Source: Lachnospiraceae bacterium (GTDB lineage: Bacteria > Bacillota > Clostridia > Lachnospirales > Lachnospiraceae). Taken from it: DNA of 40,130 bases. The notes beneath the pieces are model-generated. The model did not search any database, was not told where the DNA came from, and saw nothing but the letters and a program-made list of their open reading frames with translations. Both the position numbers and the translations under genes were made by a program. Within the stretch, counting starts at the first letter, position 1; each line of letters opens with the position of its first letter. The stretch lies in assembly GCA_017626325.1 (NCBI GenBank), contig JAGAIZ010000078.1:1-40130 (forward strand), written 5' to 3'. Shown here in pieces: positions 8,832-18,200 of this stretch.

Positions 8832-8921
8832 CTACTAAAATAGCTAAAATTTAATTATAAATCAATAGAAATTTAAGATTTATAAAGAGCTTATAAAATG
8901 AAACCGGATGGAGAAACAGAA

Positions 8922-9929
8922 ATGATACAAAAATTGGTTCTTGGAGTAGATTTGGGATGGATGACGCAGTTAGAGGATATGGGGATGCGCTGGGTAGATG
9001 AGAAGGGGCAGGAAACAGACCTGCTCGACGACGTCATTGCCAAAGGAGCGGATGCGGTCAGACTGCGGGTATTTGTTGATCCGCCGAAGGACGCCTACTG
9101 GCAGAAGGCTGAGGATGTGCTGTGTATGCTGGGCTACTGCGATGCGCAGAGCGTGCTGCAGGCGGCGAAAAGAGTGCGGGAGAAGAAGCTTAAGCTGATG
9201 CTTGATTTTCATTACAGCGACCATTTTGCGGATGCGCAGATTCAGGATATCCCTGAGGCGTGGCTTTCCGACAGCGACGAGGAACTTGCGGAACACGTCT
9301 ATGCGCATACGAAGGAGGTGCTGACGCTTTTTAAGGAGGAGGGCATATGTCCGGAGTGGGTACAGGTAGGCAATGAGATCAATCCGGGACTTCTGCTTCC
9401 GAGAGGAGACGTCAGGGAGAATCCGCAGCTTATGGTAAAAGTGCTGAACCGGGGATATGACGCGGTGAAGGAGTGTCTGCCGGACTGTCAGGTCATCACC
9501 CATCTGGCCGGCGTGACCTCGAAGCGGGGGTGCGACCCATTTCTGGACGCGTTCTTTGCGTTGGGCGGCAAGACGGATATTCTGGGCTTTTCCTATTATC
9601 CGTTCTGGGATAAAAAGATGGACAGCGACGAGCCGGCGCGTTTCTACAATCCGCTGATTACATATGCTCAGAAATTCGGCAAGCCCGTGATGATCTGTGA
9701 GGTGGGAGAAGAGGCAACCCAGGAGGAACGGTCTGCGGAGGTAATAGCCAATACCATAGAGGCCGTTCTGCAGGTGCCTGATCATCAGGGACTTGGCGTA
9801 TTCTTCTGGGAACCGGAGGTCAGCGCGGATATGGTGCCCGACGGGTATCCGCTGGGAGCGGCAAGGCTGGTTGCGGATAAGACGCTGCAACTGACGGAGG
9901 CGCTTGCGGTATACAGAAAGTATAGATAG
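8922..9929 (+). CDS. GH53-type arabinogalactan endo-beta-1,4-galactanase
   Basis: A 335-residue TIM-barrel enzyme with clear GH53 marks: GVDLGWMTQLEDMG at the start, ADAVRLRVFVDPP, MLDFHYSDHFADAQIQDIP, WVQVGNEINPGLLLP with acid/base Glu152, and KPVMICEVGEE with the nucleophile expected at Glu260. The family cuts beta-1,4-galactan of pectin type I arabinogalactan. No signal peptide is present, so this copy should be cytoplasmic, unlike most GH53 enzymes, and may act on imported galacto-oligosaccharides. GGAGA seven bases upstream supports ATG 8922; an ATG at 8898 is in frame but has no good ribosome site. It opens a plus-strand operon: the permease gene follows within 30 bases. Confidence 0.88.
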   Translation: MIQKLVLGVDLGWMTQLEDMGMRWVDEKGQETDLLDDVIAKGADAVRLRVFVDPPKDAYWQKAEDVLCMLGYCDAQSVLQAAKRVREKKLKLMLDFHYSDHFADAQIQDIPEAWLSDSDEELAEHVYAHTKEVLTLFKEEGICPEWVQVGNEINPGLLLPRGDVRENPQLMVKVLNRGYDAVKECLPDCQVITHLAGVTSKRGCDPFLDAFFALGGKTDILGFSYYPFWDKKMDSDEPARFYNPLITYAQKFGKPVMICEVGEEATQEERSAEVIANTIEAVLQVPDHQGLGVFFWEPEVSADMVPDGYPLGAARLVADKTLQLTEALAVYRKYR

Positions 9930-9954
9930 AAGAAAGGAAAGTGTGAGAGAAGTG

Positions 9955-10896
9955 ATGAAGAAGAAAAGACAAAAGGGGCTGTCCCCGTCGCCGCTTAAGG
10001 TGATTCAGAAACATTGGATGCTGCTTCTGATGCTGGCTCCGGCAGTTATCTACGTATTGATTTTCAGTTATGCGCCTATGACGGGCATCGTGCTTGCGTT
10101 TAAGAAATATCAGTATGCGGGCGGAATCTACGGTTCGCCGTGGAACGGGCTTAGCAATTTCAAGGCCCTCCTGATATCCGGCAAGCTGGGGCAGGTAACA
10201 AGGAATACGTTGCTGTATAACGTGGCGTTTATCTTCTTAGGCGTTATCTGCGAGATGGGAAGTGCGATCTTAATCAACGAACTGACCAGCAAATATTTCA
10301 AGAAGGGCGCGCAGACGCTGATGTTTCTGCCCTACTTCATAAGCTGGGTTGTGGCGGGCGCCATTATGTACAATATCTTCAATTATGAAAAAGGCGTGTT
10401 CAACCATATCTTAAATTTCTTCGGCGCGACGTCCTTTGACTTGTATAACACGCCGGGTGCATGGCCTTTCGTGCTGGTGTTCCTGAAATTATGGAAAGGA
10501 ACGGGATATGGCTCTGTAGTGTATCTGGCGGCGATTACGGGTATGGATCAGGAGATGTTCGAGGCGGCTTCCATAGACGGGGCAAGCGCATGGCAGAAGA
10601 TCAAGTATCTGACGATCCCTTCGCTGATTCCGACGATGATGGTTCTGGTGCTTCTGGCAATCGGCAATATCTTCAGAGGCGATTTCGGACTCTTCTACCA
10701 GACGGTAAAGAGCAGCGCGCTATTGCAGCCGATGACGGACGTTATTGACACTTATGTGTTCCGCTTGCTGATCGATACCGGAGATATCGGCGTATCCGCT
10801 GCGGCAGGCTTGTATCAGTCCGTTCTGTGCTTTATCACAATTACGATCTGTAACAAGCTGGTTAAGAAGGTAAATCCTGATTATGCACTCTATTAA
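9955..10896 (+). CDS. ABC transporter permease, LplB type
   Basis: About 313 residues with six predicted membrane segments (for example MLLLMLAPAVIYVLIFSY) and the permease EAA loop AASIDGASAWQKIKYLTIPSL, the site that docks the ATPase. It belongs to the carbohydrate-uptake CUT1 group, LplB/YteP subfamily, which handles complex polysaccharide breakdown products such as rhamnogalacturonan or mannan oligomers. It pairs with the next permease and the lipoprotein downstream. The start is not certain: ATG 9955 follows GAGAGAAG, while GTG 9943 lies after AGAAAGGAAA. No ATP-binding subunit is encoded in the window, as is common for CUT1 systems powered by a shared MsmX-type ATPase. Confidence 0.9.
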   Translation: MKKKRQKGLSPSPLKVIQKHWMLLLMLAPAVIYVLIFSYAPMTGIVLAFKKYQYAGGIYGSPWNGLSNFKALLISGKLGQVTRNTLLYNVAFIFLGVICEMGSAILINELTSKYFKKGAQTLMFLPYFISWVVAGAIMYNIFNYEKGVFNHILNFFGATSFDLYNTPGAWPFVLVFLKLWKGTGYGSVVYLAAITGMDQEMFEAASIDGASAWQKIKYLTIPSLIPTMMVLVLLAIGNIFRGDFGLFYQTVKSSALLQPMTDVIDTYVFRLLIDTGDIGVSAAAGLYQSVLCFITITICNKLVKKVNPDYALY

Positions 10897-10916
10897 TGGA
10901 AGGAATGGAGAGAATT

Positions 10917-11834
10917 ATGAAAGCAGAAGCTTATCAAAGCCCAAAGGTTAAAAGAGGGAAGGACGCGGTGGCCATCAGCGTTATCGGTTATGTGGTAATC
11001 GGTCTGTTTGCCCTGATTTGTCTGGCTCCCTTTTATCTGATTGTGATTGCATCCTTTACGGATGAGACGGCCCTGATCCGAAATGGCTATCCGCTCTGGC
11101 CGCAGATCAAAGATTTCAGCGTGCAGGCATATCAATTATGTCTGAAGAATCCGACGGCGATTCTGCACGCATACGGAACCACCATAGGCGTGACGATTGT
11201 CGGAACATTTCTGGCGGTGCTGATGGCGACTATGACAGGGTATGTGCTGTCCCGTAAGGATTTTCCGTGGAGAAATCAGATTTCCTTCTTCTTTTTCTTC
11301 ACGACGCTGTTTAACGGCGGACTGGTTCCCTGGTACTTAATCTGTATCAGATACATGCACTTTAAGAATACCTATTTAGGACTGATTCTGCCGCTGATGT
11401 TTTCCGTGTGGAATATGATTATTGCCAAGTCCTTCATGAGCGGTATCCCGGCGGAGATTTCCGAATCCGCCAAGATGGACGGCGCAAATGACATGGTGAT
11501 TTTCGTCCGGCTGATTCTGCCGCTCAGCAAGCCGCTTATCGCGACGTTAGGTCTGTTCGCGGCGCTGGCATACTGGAATGACTGGTACAACTGCATGTTA
11601 TTCCAGACAGAGGAGAATATGTTTACCCTGCAATATTATCTGCAGAGAGTCTTAGGCAGCGCGGAGGCAATGAGGATTGTGGCGGAGAAGTCGGGTATGG
11701 CGCTTCCGTCTATACCGCTGGAGAGTATGAAGATGGCCATGACGATTATTGCTACGGGACCGATCGTACTGCTCTACCCCTTCGTACAGCGCTACTTCGT
11801 GAAGGGGCTGACGATCGGCGCGGTGAAAGGCTAA
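10917..11834 (+). CDS. ABC transporter permease, LplC/YtcP type
   Basis: A 305-residue partner permease with six predicted membrane helices (first: VIGLFALICLAPFYLIVIASF) and an EAA loop at ESAKMDGANDMVIFVRLILPL. The C-terminus VQRYFVKGLTIGAVKG is typical of carbohydrate permeases of the MalG/LplC side. I prefer ATG 10917 behind GGAGAG; ATG 10905 and an ATG at 10896 that overlaps the preceding stop codon are alternatives. The gene is tightly coupled to the LplB-type permease, so both should be made together and form the membrane pore of the importer. Confidence 0.9.
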   Translation: MKAEAYQSPKVKRGKDAVAISVIGYVVIGLFALICLAPFYLIVIASFTDETALIRNGYPLWPQIKDFSVQAYQLCLKNPTAILHAYGTTIGVTIVGTFLAVLMATMTGYVLSRKDFPWRNQISFFFFFTTLFNGGLVPWYLICIRYMHFKNTYLGLILPLMFSVWNMIIAKSFMSGIPAEISESAKMDGANDMVIFVRLILPLSKPLIATLGLFAALAYWNDWYNCMLFQTEENMFTLQYYLQRVLGSAEAMRIVAEKSGMALPSIPLESMKMAMTIIATGPIVLLYPFVQRYFVKGLTIGAVKG

Positions 11835-11853
11835 ATTAAGAAACCAATAAGAC

Positions 11854-11897
11854 TGACAGGCAGCAGGACGGAAGAGAAGCCAATCGCTGTCCTGTCA
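11854..11897 (+). other. intercistronic stem-loop before the binding-protein gene
   Basis: Arms TGACAGG-CAGC (11854-11864) and GCTG-T-CCTGTCA (11886-11897) can pair with a single bulged T. No run of T follows, so it is probably not a full terminator. Such stem-loops often stabilise or process transcripts so that binding proteins are made in excess over permeases. Confidence 0.55.
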
Positions 11898-11921
11898 TAA
11901 AAAGAAAAGGAGAGATTTGAT

Positions 11922-13580
11922 ATGAAAATGAAGAAAGTACTTTCTATGCTGTTAGTGGCAGCAATGACCGCTTCGGTATTATCCGGGTGCGGCGGCTCTG
12001 CTTCCGGTACGGCGGCCCAAGACGGCGGCACGGAAGCTGCGGAGAGTGAAGGAACAGAGGCGGCTGCGGCAGATACAGCGGCGGTAAGCGACGCGCTGGC
12101 AGGCCTTCCGGAAGTCATAGGAGAAGGAACGGTTGCCGCTACGCCTGAGATGTATGCCAACACGGATTTGAGCAAAGAGGAAACGGTCAACATGTATCTG
12201 ATTGGCGATACGCCCAACGACTGGGACGAGGTACTCGGACTTGTCAATGAGTATCTGGCGCCTTTTAACACCAAGCTGGCAGTAACCTTCATGAGTTGGA
12301 GTGATTACCAGACGATGTATTCTCTGGTGCTTGCAGGCGGCGAGGATGTGGATATTATCTTTACGGCTCCCTGGTGCTATATGTACACAGAGGCGGCGAA
12401 GGGTTCCTTCTATGAACTGACAGAGGATTTCAGGGCGGCGTATATGCCGCTTACCAATAAGTATCAGGCGGCGGAAAGCTGGGACGAAACAACTATCGCG
12501 GGCAAAACAATCGCCGTACCCACCAACACGGCGCAGGCGGCAGGTAAGATTGTGGCAATCCGTCAGGATATCGCCGACAAATACGATATCAAGTCTCTGG
12601 ATAGCTGGGAGGACTATAAGAATTTCTGTCTCACCATTGCGGAGAAGGAGACGCCGGATACGGGCGTTTACGCGCTGGCCGCTTCTGTTGACAACAACGA
12701 ATTGTGGGATGTATACCGTCAGCAGTACGATACCTTCCTTGCACTGGACAGCGATTACCTGGATCTGATGTACATTGACAACGGCGGACTTCCTGCGGCA
12801 GATGACATCTCCCTTGTCTATGAGACAGAAGAGTTCCGCAAGTACGCATACGATATGAAGGAACTGGCAGACGCCGGTGCGTGGAGCCGTTCCGCACTGA
12901 CCAACACGGTAACAGACGACGATGCCTTCGGTGCATTACAGGGCGCTTCTATTGCATGGAACACCTCTGTATTCACCTATATCAAGCAGGCGGAGCAGAC
13001 AGAGGGTGTTGTGGGCGCTGCTTATGACCTGACCAAGGATCATTTCGTAGGCTGTGAGGCTTATTCCAACAATGATATGGCGATCACGGCAAGCTCTAAG
13101 AATCCTGAGAGAGCGGCTATGGTGCTTGACCTGATTAAGATGGATACGTATCTGAATCATCTGCTGATTCTCGGTGTGGAGGGTAAGCATTATTCCATCG
13201 ATGAAGATAACAAGTATCAGGAGTTGGACGCTGCAGCGGATTATGCGGCATATGCCATCTCCGCTTCCTGGGCAATCAAGAACGGAGAATTGGGTGAAAC
13301 GGGCTCAGATCCGAGACAGACTGCTATCACAGATGACTGGGAAGACCGCGTTAAGAGTAATCCGACGATTACCTTCGTCTTCGATGACAGCTCGGTAGAA
13401 TCCTACAAAGCGGCGGTCAATGCGGTATTGAACGATTATGTGCCGATGATCGAGCTGGGACTGGTGGACGATGTGGACGCAACCCTTGATAAGATGATCG
13501 AGGAGTGCTACAACGCAGGCTTCCAGGAAGTGATGGATGAATTCAAGAGACAGTACGAGGAATGGTATGCGACCAGATAA
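11922..13580 (+). CDS. extracellular oligosaccharide-binding lipoprotein, LplA type
   Basis: A 552-residue solute-binding protein. The signal peptide ends in the lipobox VLSGCGG, with the Cys near residue 23 as lipid anchor. An Ala/Glu-rich linker follows, and then a type I sugar-binding fold (VNMYLIGDTPNDWDEV ... DVDIIFTAPWCYMYTEAA). The C-terminal section resembles the DUF3502 tail of LplA-like proteins (LDKMIEECYNAGFQEVMDEF). A strong AAAGGAG site precedes the ATG. It is the capture subunit for the two permeases upstream; the substrate is inferred to be an arabino- or galacto-oligosaccharide from the neighbouring hydrolases, not from the protein itself. Confidence 0.92.
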   Translation: MKMKKVLSMLLVAAMTASVLSGCGGSASGTAAQDGGTEAAESEGTEAAAADTAAVSDALAGLPEVIGEGTVAATPEMYANTDLSKEETVNMYLIGDTPNDWDEVLGLVNEYLAPFNTKLAVTFMSWSDYQTMYSLVLAGGEDVDIIFTAPWCYMYTEAAKGSFYELTEDFRAAYMPLTNKYQAAESWDETTIAGKTIAVPTNTAQAAGKIVAIRQDIADKYDIKSLDSWEDYKNFCLTIAEKETPDTGVYALAASVDNNELWDVYRQQYDTFLALDSDYLDLMYIDNGGLPAADDISLVYETEEFRKYAYDMKELADAGAWSRSALTNTVTDDDAFGALQGASIAWNTSVFTYIKQAEQTEGVVGAAYDLTKDHFVGCEAYSNNDMAITASSKNPERAAMVLDLIKMDTYLNHLLILGVEGKHYSIDEDNKYQELDAAADYAAYAISASWAIKNGELGETGSDPRQTAITDDWEDRVKSNPTITFVFDDSSVESYKAAVNAVLNDYVPMIELGLVDDVDATLDKMIEECYNAGFQEVMDEFKRQYEEWYATR

Positions 13581-13661
13581 GAGAGGGCGGAGAGATTCCT
13601 GTACAGTGTGACAGAAAGAATGAATTAGCTGAATACATATACTTCTTCATACACTGATTTG

Positions 13662-13703
13662 GCGGCAGAGTACCTGTAACACAGGCTCTGCCGCTGAATT
13701 TTT
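13662..13703 (+). terminator. terminator after the transporter operon
   Basis: Perfect 9-bp arms GCGGCAGAG (13662-13670) and CTCTGCCGC (13686-13694) enclose a second short stem, CCTGT/ACAGG. TGAATTTTTA follows. It ends the plus-strand operon and lies in the convergent gap to the SpoIID-like gene. Confidence 0.75.
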
Positions 13704-13735
13704 ATACAGGGCCTGACAGTGCGCGGCGGCTGTTG

Positions 13736-15001
13736 TCATCCGGGTTCCGCAATCCTGCTGACGCCCACGTAGATCTCCGAGATTTTGTACCAGGTAGGAT
13801 AGTCCACGATGCCGGACTGGGGCAGATTGAAGATGCGCTGGAAGGTGCGTACCGCGTTGGCAGTACCGGAGCCGTAGACGCCGTCTGCCGTGATGCGGGG
13901 GATAGCGGGGTAGTTCTGGGCGATGCGGTTAAGCTGCTGCTGGATCTGGAGCACTTTGTCGCCGGAGGCGCCGATATTTAAGTTATAGCCGGGCCAGGAG
14001 GAGGGGACGCCGGATACAGCCACGGCAGAATTGATATACATGTCGCTGCCGTAATAGTAGCGGATGATTTCGATAGGGGAATAGCCTTCGTCTCCCAGAT
14101 ACTTGGAGCCCCACTGGCTTAAGCCGCTGCAGGTCACGTTCTTGCCGTCGCAGTAAGAAGTAAAGATGGGCTGGCGCACACCGGGGCGGGAGAGGAAATT
14201 GGCGAAGATAGTATCTACCAGTCTGTCGATGTTGGTGTAGATGTTGCGTCCGCGGATCCATTTCTGGTCGTAGGCGGTGGAAGACGTAATGGTGAAATTA
14301 TAGCCTTGATTCCGGTACCACTCGGTGTAGACGCGATTCAGCGTCACAGACATAATCGCCAGCGTGTTGGCATAGATGGCGCTTTCCGGCCATGTGGCGT
14401 AGATTTCCGAGGAAACCACGTTCTTGATATAATCTCTGTAACGGACATAGTAGTTGCCGGCGGTGGAGTCGGAGGGCACGCCGTCGTGTACGATGATGTA
14501 TTCGGGAATAACCACGCGGCTTAAGACGATCTCTCCGGTCTCGTCCATTGGTTTGATTTCATCCTCGGGGATTTTGGGCGGATAATCGCCGTAGAGGGTG
14601 TGGTCCGGAATGGTAATGGTCTCTTCCGGCTCCCGGGATACTTCGGTAGGAGTTAATTCAATATTCTGGACGGCGGTTACATCCGGCAGCACTTCTACGC
14701 CGGATACGGTTACCGGCTCGTAGCCGGGGGCGGTTACTGTTACGGTATATTCGGAATAGGGCATGGGTGAGTTGGGGGTTAAGCTGTATTCCAGGGGCGG
14801 AGTCCTCAAGTCTACGGTATCCGTCTGACCGGAGGAATCAGTGTTTAAAGTCTCTAATGTGCTGTCCGGCTCTCCGGTGAAGGAGATGGATATGGCAGCA
14901 TTCTGAATGGGAATCTGTCCAACGTCAGCGGTAACATTGATCTGCAGTCTGCCGGTATCTATGGTATCGGTCTGCATACTTTTTAAAATGGGCTTTTCCA
15001 T
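13736..15001 (-). CDS. SpoIID-like and peptidoglycan-binding domain protein
   Basis: A 421-residue protein with three parts. Residues about 20-120 form a carboxypeptidase-regulatory-like beta domain (GRLQINVTADVGQIPIQNA, VTAPGYEPVTVSGVEV). Residues about 180-335 resemble SpoIID/LytB: SEIYATWPESAIYANTLAI aligns with the region of the catalytic Glu, and CSGLSQWGSKYLGDEGYSP with the Gly-Ser-Gln-Trp-Gly motif and the terminal YYYG. Residues about 345-415 form a PG_binding_1 domain (DGVYGSGTANAVRTFQRIF). SpoIID trims denuded peptidoglycan during engulfment. GGAGGAT before this ATG sets the start. There is no signal peptide or membrane helix, which is odd for a wall enzyme and suggests expression inside the mother cell or non-classical release. 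The sporulation link is inferred. Confidence 0.75.
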   Translation of the reverse strand: MEKPILKSMQTDTIDTGRLQINVTADVGQIPIQNAAISISFTGEPDSTLETLNTDSSGQTDTVDLRTPPLEYSLTPNSPMPYSEYTVTVTAPGYEPVTVSGVEVLPDVTAVQNIELTPTEVSREPEETITIPDHTLYGDYPPKIPEDEIKPMDETGEIVLSRVVIPEYIIVHDGVPSDSTAGNYYVRYRDYIKNVVSSEIYATWPESAIYANTLAIMSVTLNRVYTEWYRNQGYNFTITSSTAYDQKWIRGRNIYTNIDRLVDTIFANFLSRPGVRQPIFTSYCDGKNVTCSGLSQWGSKYLGDEGYSPIEIIRYYYGSDMYINSAVAVSGVPSSWPGYNLNIGASGDKVLQIQQQLNRIAQNYPAIPRITADGVYGSGTANAVRTFQRIFNLPQSGIVDYPTWYKISEIYVGVSRIAEPG

Positions 15002-15067
15002 AAGATATATCCTCCATTTGGGTTTAGCCTGCAAATTCTGTCTTAGTTTTAGGGTATGCATTTGAGG

Positions 15068-15097
15068 TTGCACATGCTACCTTATAAATGATATAAT
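15068..15097 (+). promoter_or_regulatory. promoter of the DUF5717 operon
   Basis: A perfect -10 box TATAAT (15092-15097) follows TTGCAC (15068-15073) at an 18-base spacing. Transcription would start near 15104, inside the first of two palindromes, leaving a leader of about 120 bases. Confidence 0.6.
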
Positions 15098-15098
15098 A

Positions 15099-15137
15099 GG
15101 CTAAATCAAAGATTTAGCCACTAAATCAAAGATTTAG
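15099..15137. repeat. tandem palindromes at the DUF5717 operon start site
   Basis: A perfect palindrome with arms GGCTAAATC (15099-15107) and GATTTAGCC (15111-15119) around AAA is followed, exactly 20 bases on, by a second copy with arms CTAAATC/GATTTAG (15121-15137). They begin one base after the -10 box, which is a classic repressor position. The 20-base period puts both copies on nearly the same face of the helix. At RNA level both could form small hairpins. Confidence 0.7.
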
Positions 15138-15139
15138 CC

Positions 15140-15164
15140 GGAAGAATCCTCTCGGGATTCTTCC
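15140..15164 (+). other. leader hairpin upstream of the DUF5717 gene
   Basis: Arms GGAAGAATCC (15140-15149) and GGATTCTTCC (15155-15164) are perfectly complementary. No T run follows, so it is not a normal terminator. It sits about 60 bases before the start codon and could affect transcript stability. Confidence 0.5.
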
Positions 15165-15227
15165 AAGTCTGCGCGGGCGGAAGTTTTTAGACAACAACGA
15201 AAGCATCGAGAAGCATGGAGTGGAGTT

Positions 15228-18200
15228 GTGAGACAGGTTATAGAAGAAATACGTAATGGTAATTTTAATTTTGACAATGGTTCCTTAGATTTTTCCTGTC
15301 CACGTATAGAGTTATCTCTGCATGCAGATACGGTGGAGGAAGGCTCTTTCTTTGTCTATGGACCCAGGGGACGGGCGACGGAAGGATATGTGGTGTCGTC
15401 TGATCTGCGCATGGAATGCATGACGAGGAACTTCAGTGGGAGTCAGGACGAGATATTCTACCGGTTTGATGCCCGTGGAACGGAAGAAGGGGAAGAGGTC
15501 AAGGGCGCTTTCCATATGATATCCAATCAGGGAGAATATTATCTTCCTTTTTCTGTGGTCATTGTACCGAGGGTTATTACTTCGAGTCTGGGCAATATCA
15601 AGAATCTGTTCCATTTTACGAATCTGGCCAAAACGAATTGGGATGAGGCGGTTAAGCTTTTCTACTCTCAGGAGTTTGGGGAAATATTTAACGGCAACGA
15701 CAATAAATATTATGCCGCCTATAAGGGATTGTCGGCAGTTTACGGCAATGAGCATAATGTAGAGGAATTCCTGTTGGAGATTCATAAGAAAAAAACAGTG
15801 GAATTTATTCCAGAGGAAACCAGGATTAAGATAGAGGATCCGCTTGAGAAGACGCGGTATACGCTGGGAATTAACCGGAATGGCTGGGGCTATACGCATT
15901 TGCGGATTAAGACGGAAGGAGAGTTTCTGTGTGTCGAGGAAGATACGGTCACAGACTCTGCTTTTTTAGGTAATCTTTACCGGTTATATTATTATGTGGA
16001 TCATGAGAAGCTTCATGCCGGGAATAATTACGGCGCTATTGTGTTAGAGCGGGAGCATGAAACGATACGAATACCGGTTACGGTAATACAGCATGTCACT
16101 TCCAGAAAGACATTGGGGCTGCACCGGGAGAAAAAGAGGCTGACTGTTTCTTTGATGGAGTATTATCAGGCATTTCGCTTAAAAAAGATCAGTGCCAGAA
16201 CCTGGATGACGGAGACGAACAAGCTGTTAAACCGTATAGAGGAAGTGGATGGCAGGGACGTCTCCATGAAGCTTTTTCAGGGACAGGTGCTTTTGACGGA
16301 AGAGCGGGACAATGAAGCCAGATGGCTGATTGAGAAGCAGGAAGAGCGGGTTCTTGCCATGCGGGAGGAACGCCCGGAGGTATGGTGCTATTATTTGTAT
16401 CTGACCACCTTGTACAGTAAGGATGATCAGTATGTAGACGATGCCGCAGAACTTGTGAAGGACATCTATCTGCGCAACAGGGGCAACTGGCGTATTGCCT
16501 GGCTATTGATGTATCTGTCTGAGGAATATGTCAAAAGTCCTTCCCGCAGATGGGCTCTGCTGGAGGAATTGGTGCAGTATCACTGCAGCTCGCCGGTTAT
16601 CTATATTGAAGCGTGGCATATTCTGTGCATGAATCCCGCTATGCTCATGAAGCTGGGTAATTTCGAACTGCAGGTTCTGTGGTATGCGGTAAGAAATGAT
16701 CTGATGAAAGACGAAATCGTCATGCAGATCGTATATCTGGCACAGAAGCAGAAAACTTATTCGGAGCAGTTGTTTCGTATTCTGAAGGGGTGTTATGAGA
16801 GAAAGCCGCAGAATGATATTCTGCATGCAATCTGTACACTGTTAATCAAAGGGAACTGTCAGGGAGAGAAATTCTTCCCGTGGTATCAGGCCGGCGTGGA
16901 AGAAAATCTTCGTATTACCCGGCTGTATGAATATTATATGATGTCCATATCTTTGTCCTATGACGGGCCGCTGCCGAAGATGATTCTGATGTACTTCGCG
17001 TATCAGAGCGATTTGCGTTATGATATTACCGCGTATCTGTATGCTTATGTCTATAAGCACAGAGAGGAAATTCCTGATATTTATGTAAACTATTGTGCCG
17101 CTATGGAGCGTTTCGTGTTAGAGCAGATACGGCATGGCAGGATTAATAAGGATCTGGCATATCTGTACAGCAATCTGATCAGTCTGCCGATGATCGATGA
17201 AGAAAGCGCGGGACAGCTTGCGTCGCTTCTGTTCATGCGGGAGATCCGGGTGGATTCCGACCGGATTACGGAAGTGATTCTTGTATATCCTTATGGCATC
17301 GGGCAGGCGGTGTATCCGGTTTCGGCAGGCAGGGCGATGGCGCCTGTGTATGATTCCGACTGCAAGATTCTTTTGGGCGACGGCAAAGGGAACCGATATA
17401 CCGCCAGCGTGAAATATCAGGTGCAGGCTGTTATTTCCCCTGCGAAGCTGGCGCTTATGATTTCTCCTTTCGTGCGGGAACATCTGGGATATGCAGTCTA
17501 TGCATGTTACGAATGTCAGAACAGTCCGGCAGTACATGAGGACAATGCGGATCTGTTTGTCCGTCTGACGGAGTCTGATCAGATAGAAGAAAGCATGAAG
17601 CAGGAAATCCGTATGATGCTGGTGGATTTCTATTATGAGAAGGACAGGATGCGGGAACTGGACGAATATCTCCTGGCGTTAAAGCCGGAGAATATGCGCA
17701 AGCGTGATCATAAGAAGATCATCCGCTATATGACGATCAGGGGAATGTATGAAGAAGCCTATGACTGGGTAAAGCGTGTGGGACCGTATCATGTGGATGC
17801 CAAGGTGCTGCTGAAGCTTTGCAGCAGGCTTCTGGACCGGGAAGAGAGAGAAGAAGATCCGGTTATGACGGGAGTGCTGTTCCATATCCTGCGCAAAGGC
17901 AAGTACGATGAGAATGTATTGGCATATCTGGTCAGATATTATTCCGGCAGCATCAAGGATATGCGGGATGTCTGGAAGACGGCTTATTCCTTCGGGACAG
18001 AGACTTACAGCCTGTGCGAGCGTATGCTTGTGCAGATGCTTTATACAGGCTCCCATGTGGGAGAAAAGGGAGAGATATTCCGCTACTATAGTAAGAATGG
18101 CGGCAATGAAGAGCTTATGGCGGCGTTTCTGTCGAAGGGCTGTTATGATTATGCGGTGGGCGAGCAGATCACGGAGCCGTATATTTTCGAGAGCGTTCAG

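Noticed and set aside
8970-9890. 306-codon minus-strand frame across the galactanase gene
   Set aside because: Antisense shadow of a clear GH53 gene; protein sequence is His/Arg-rich without domains.
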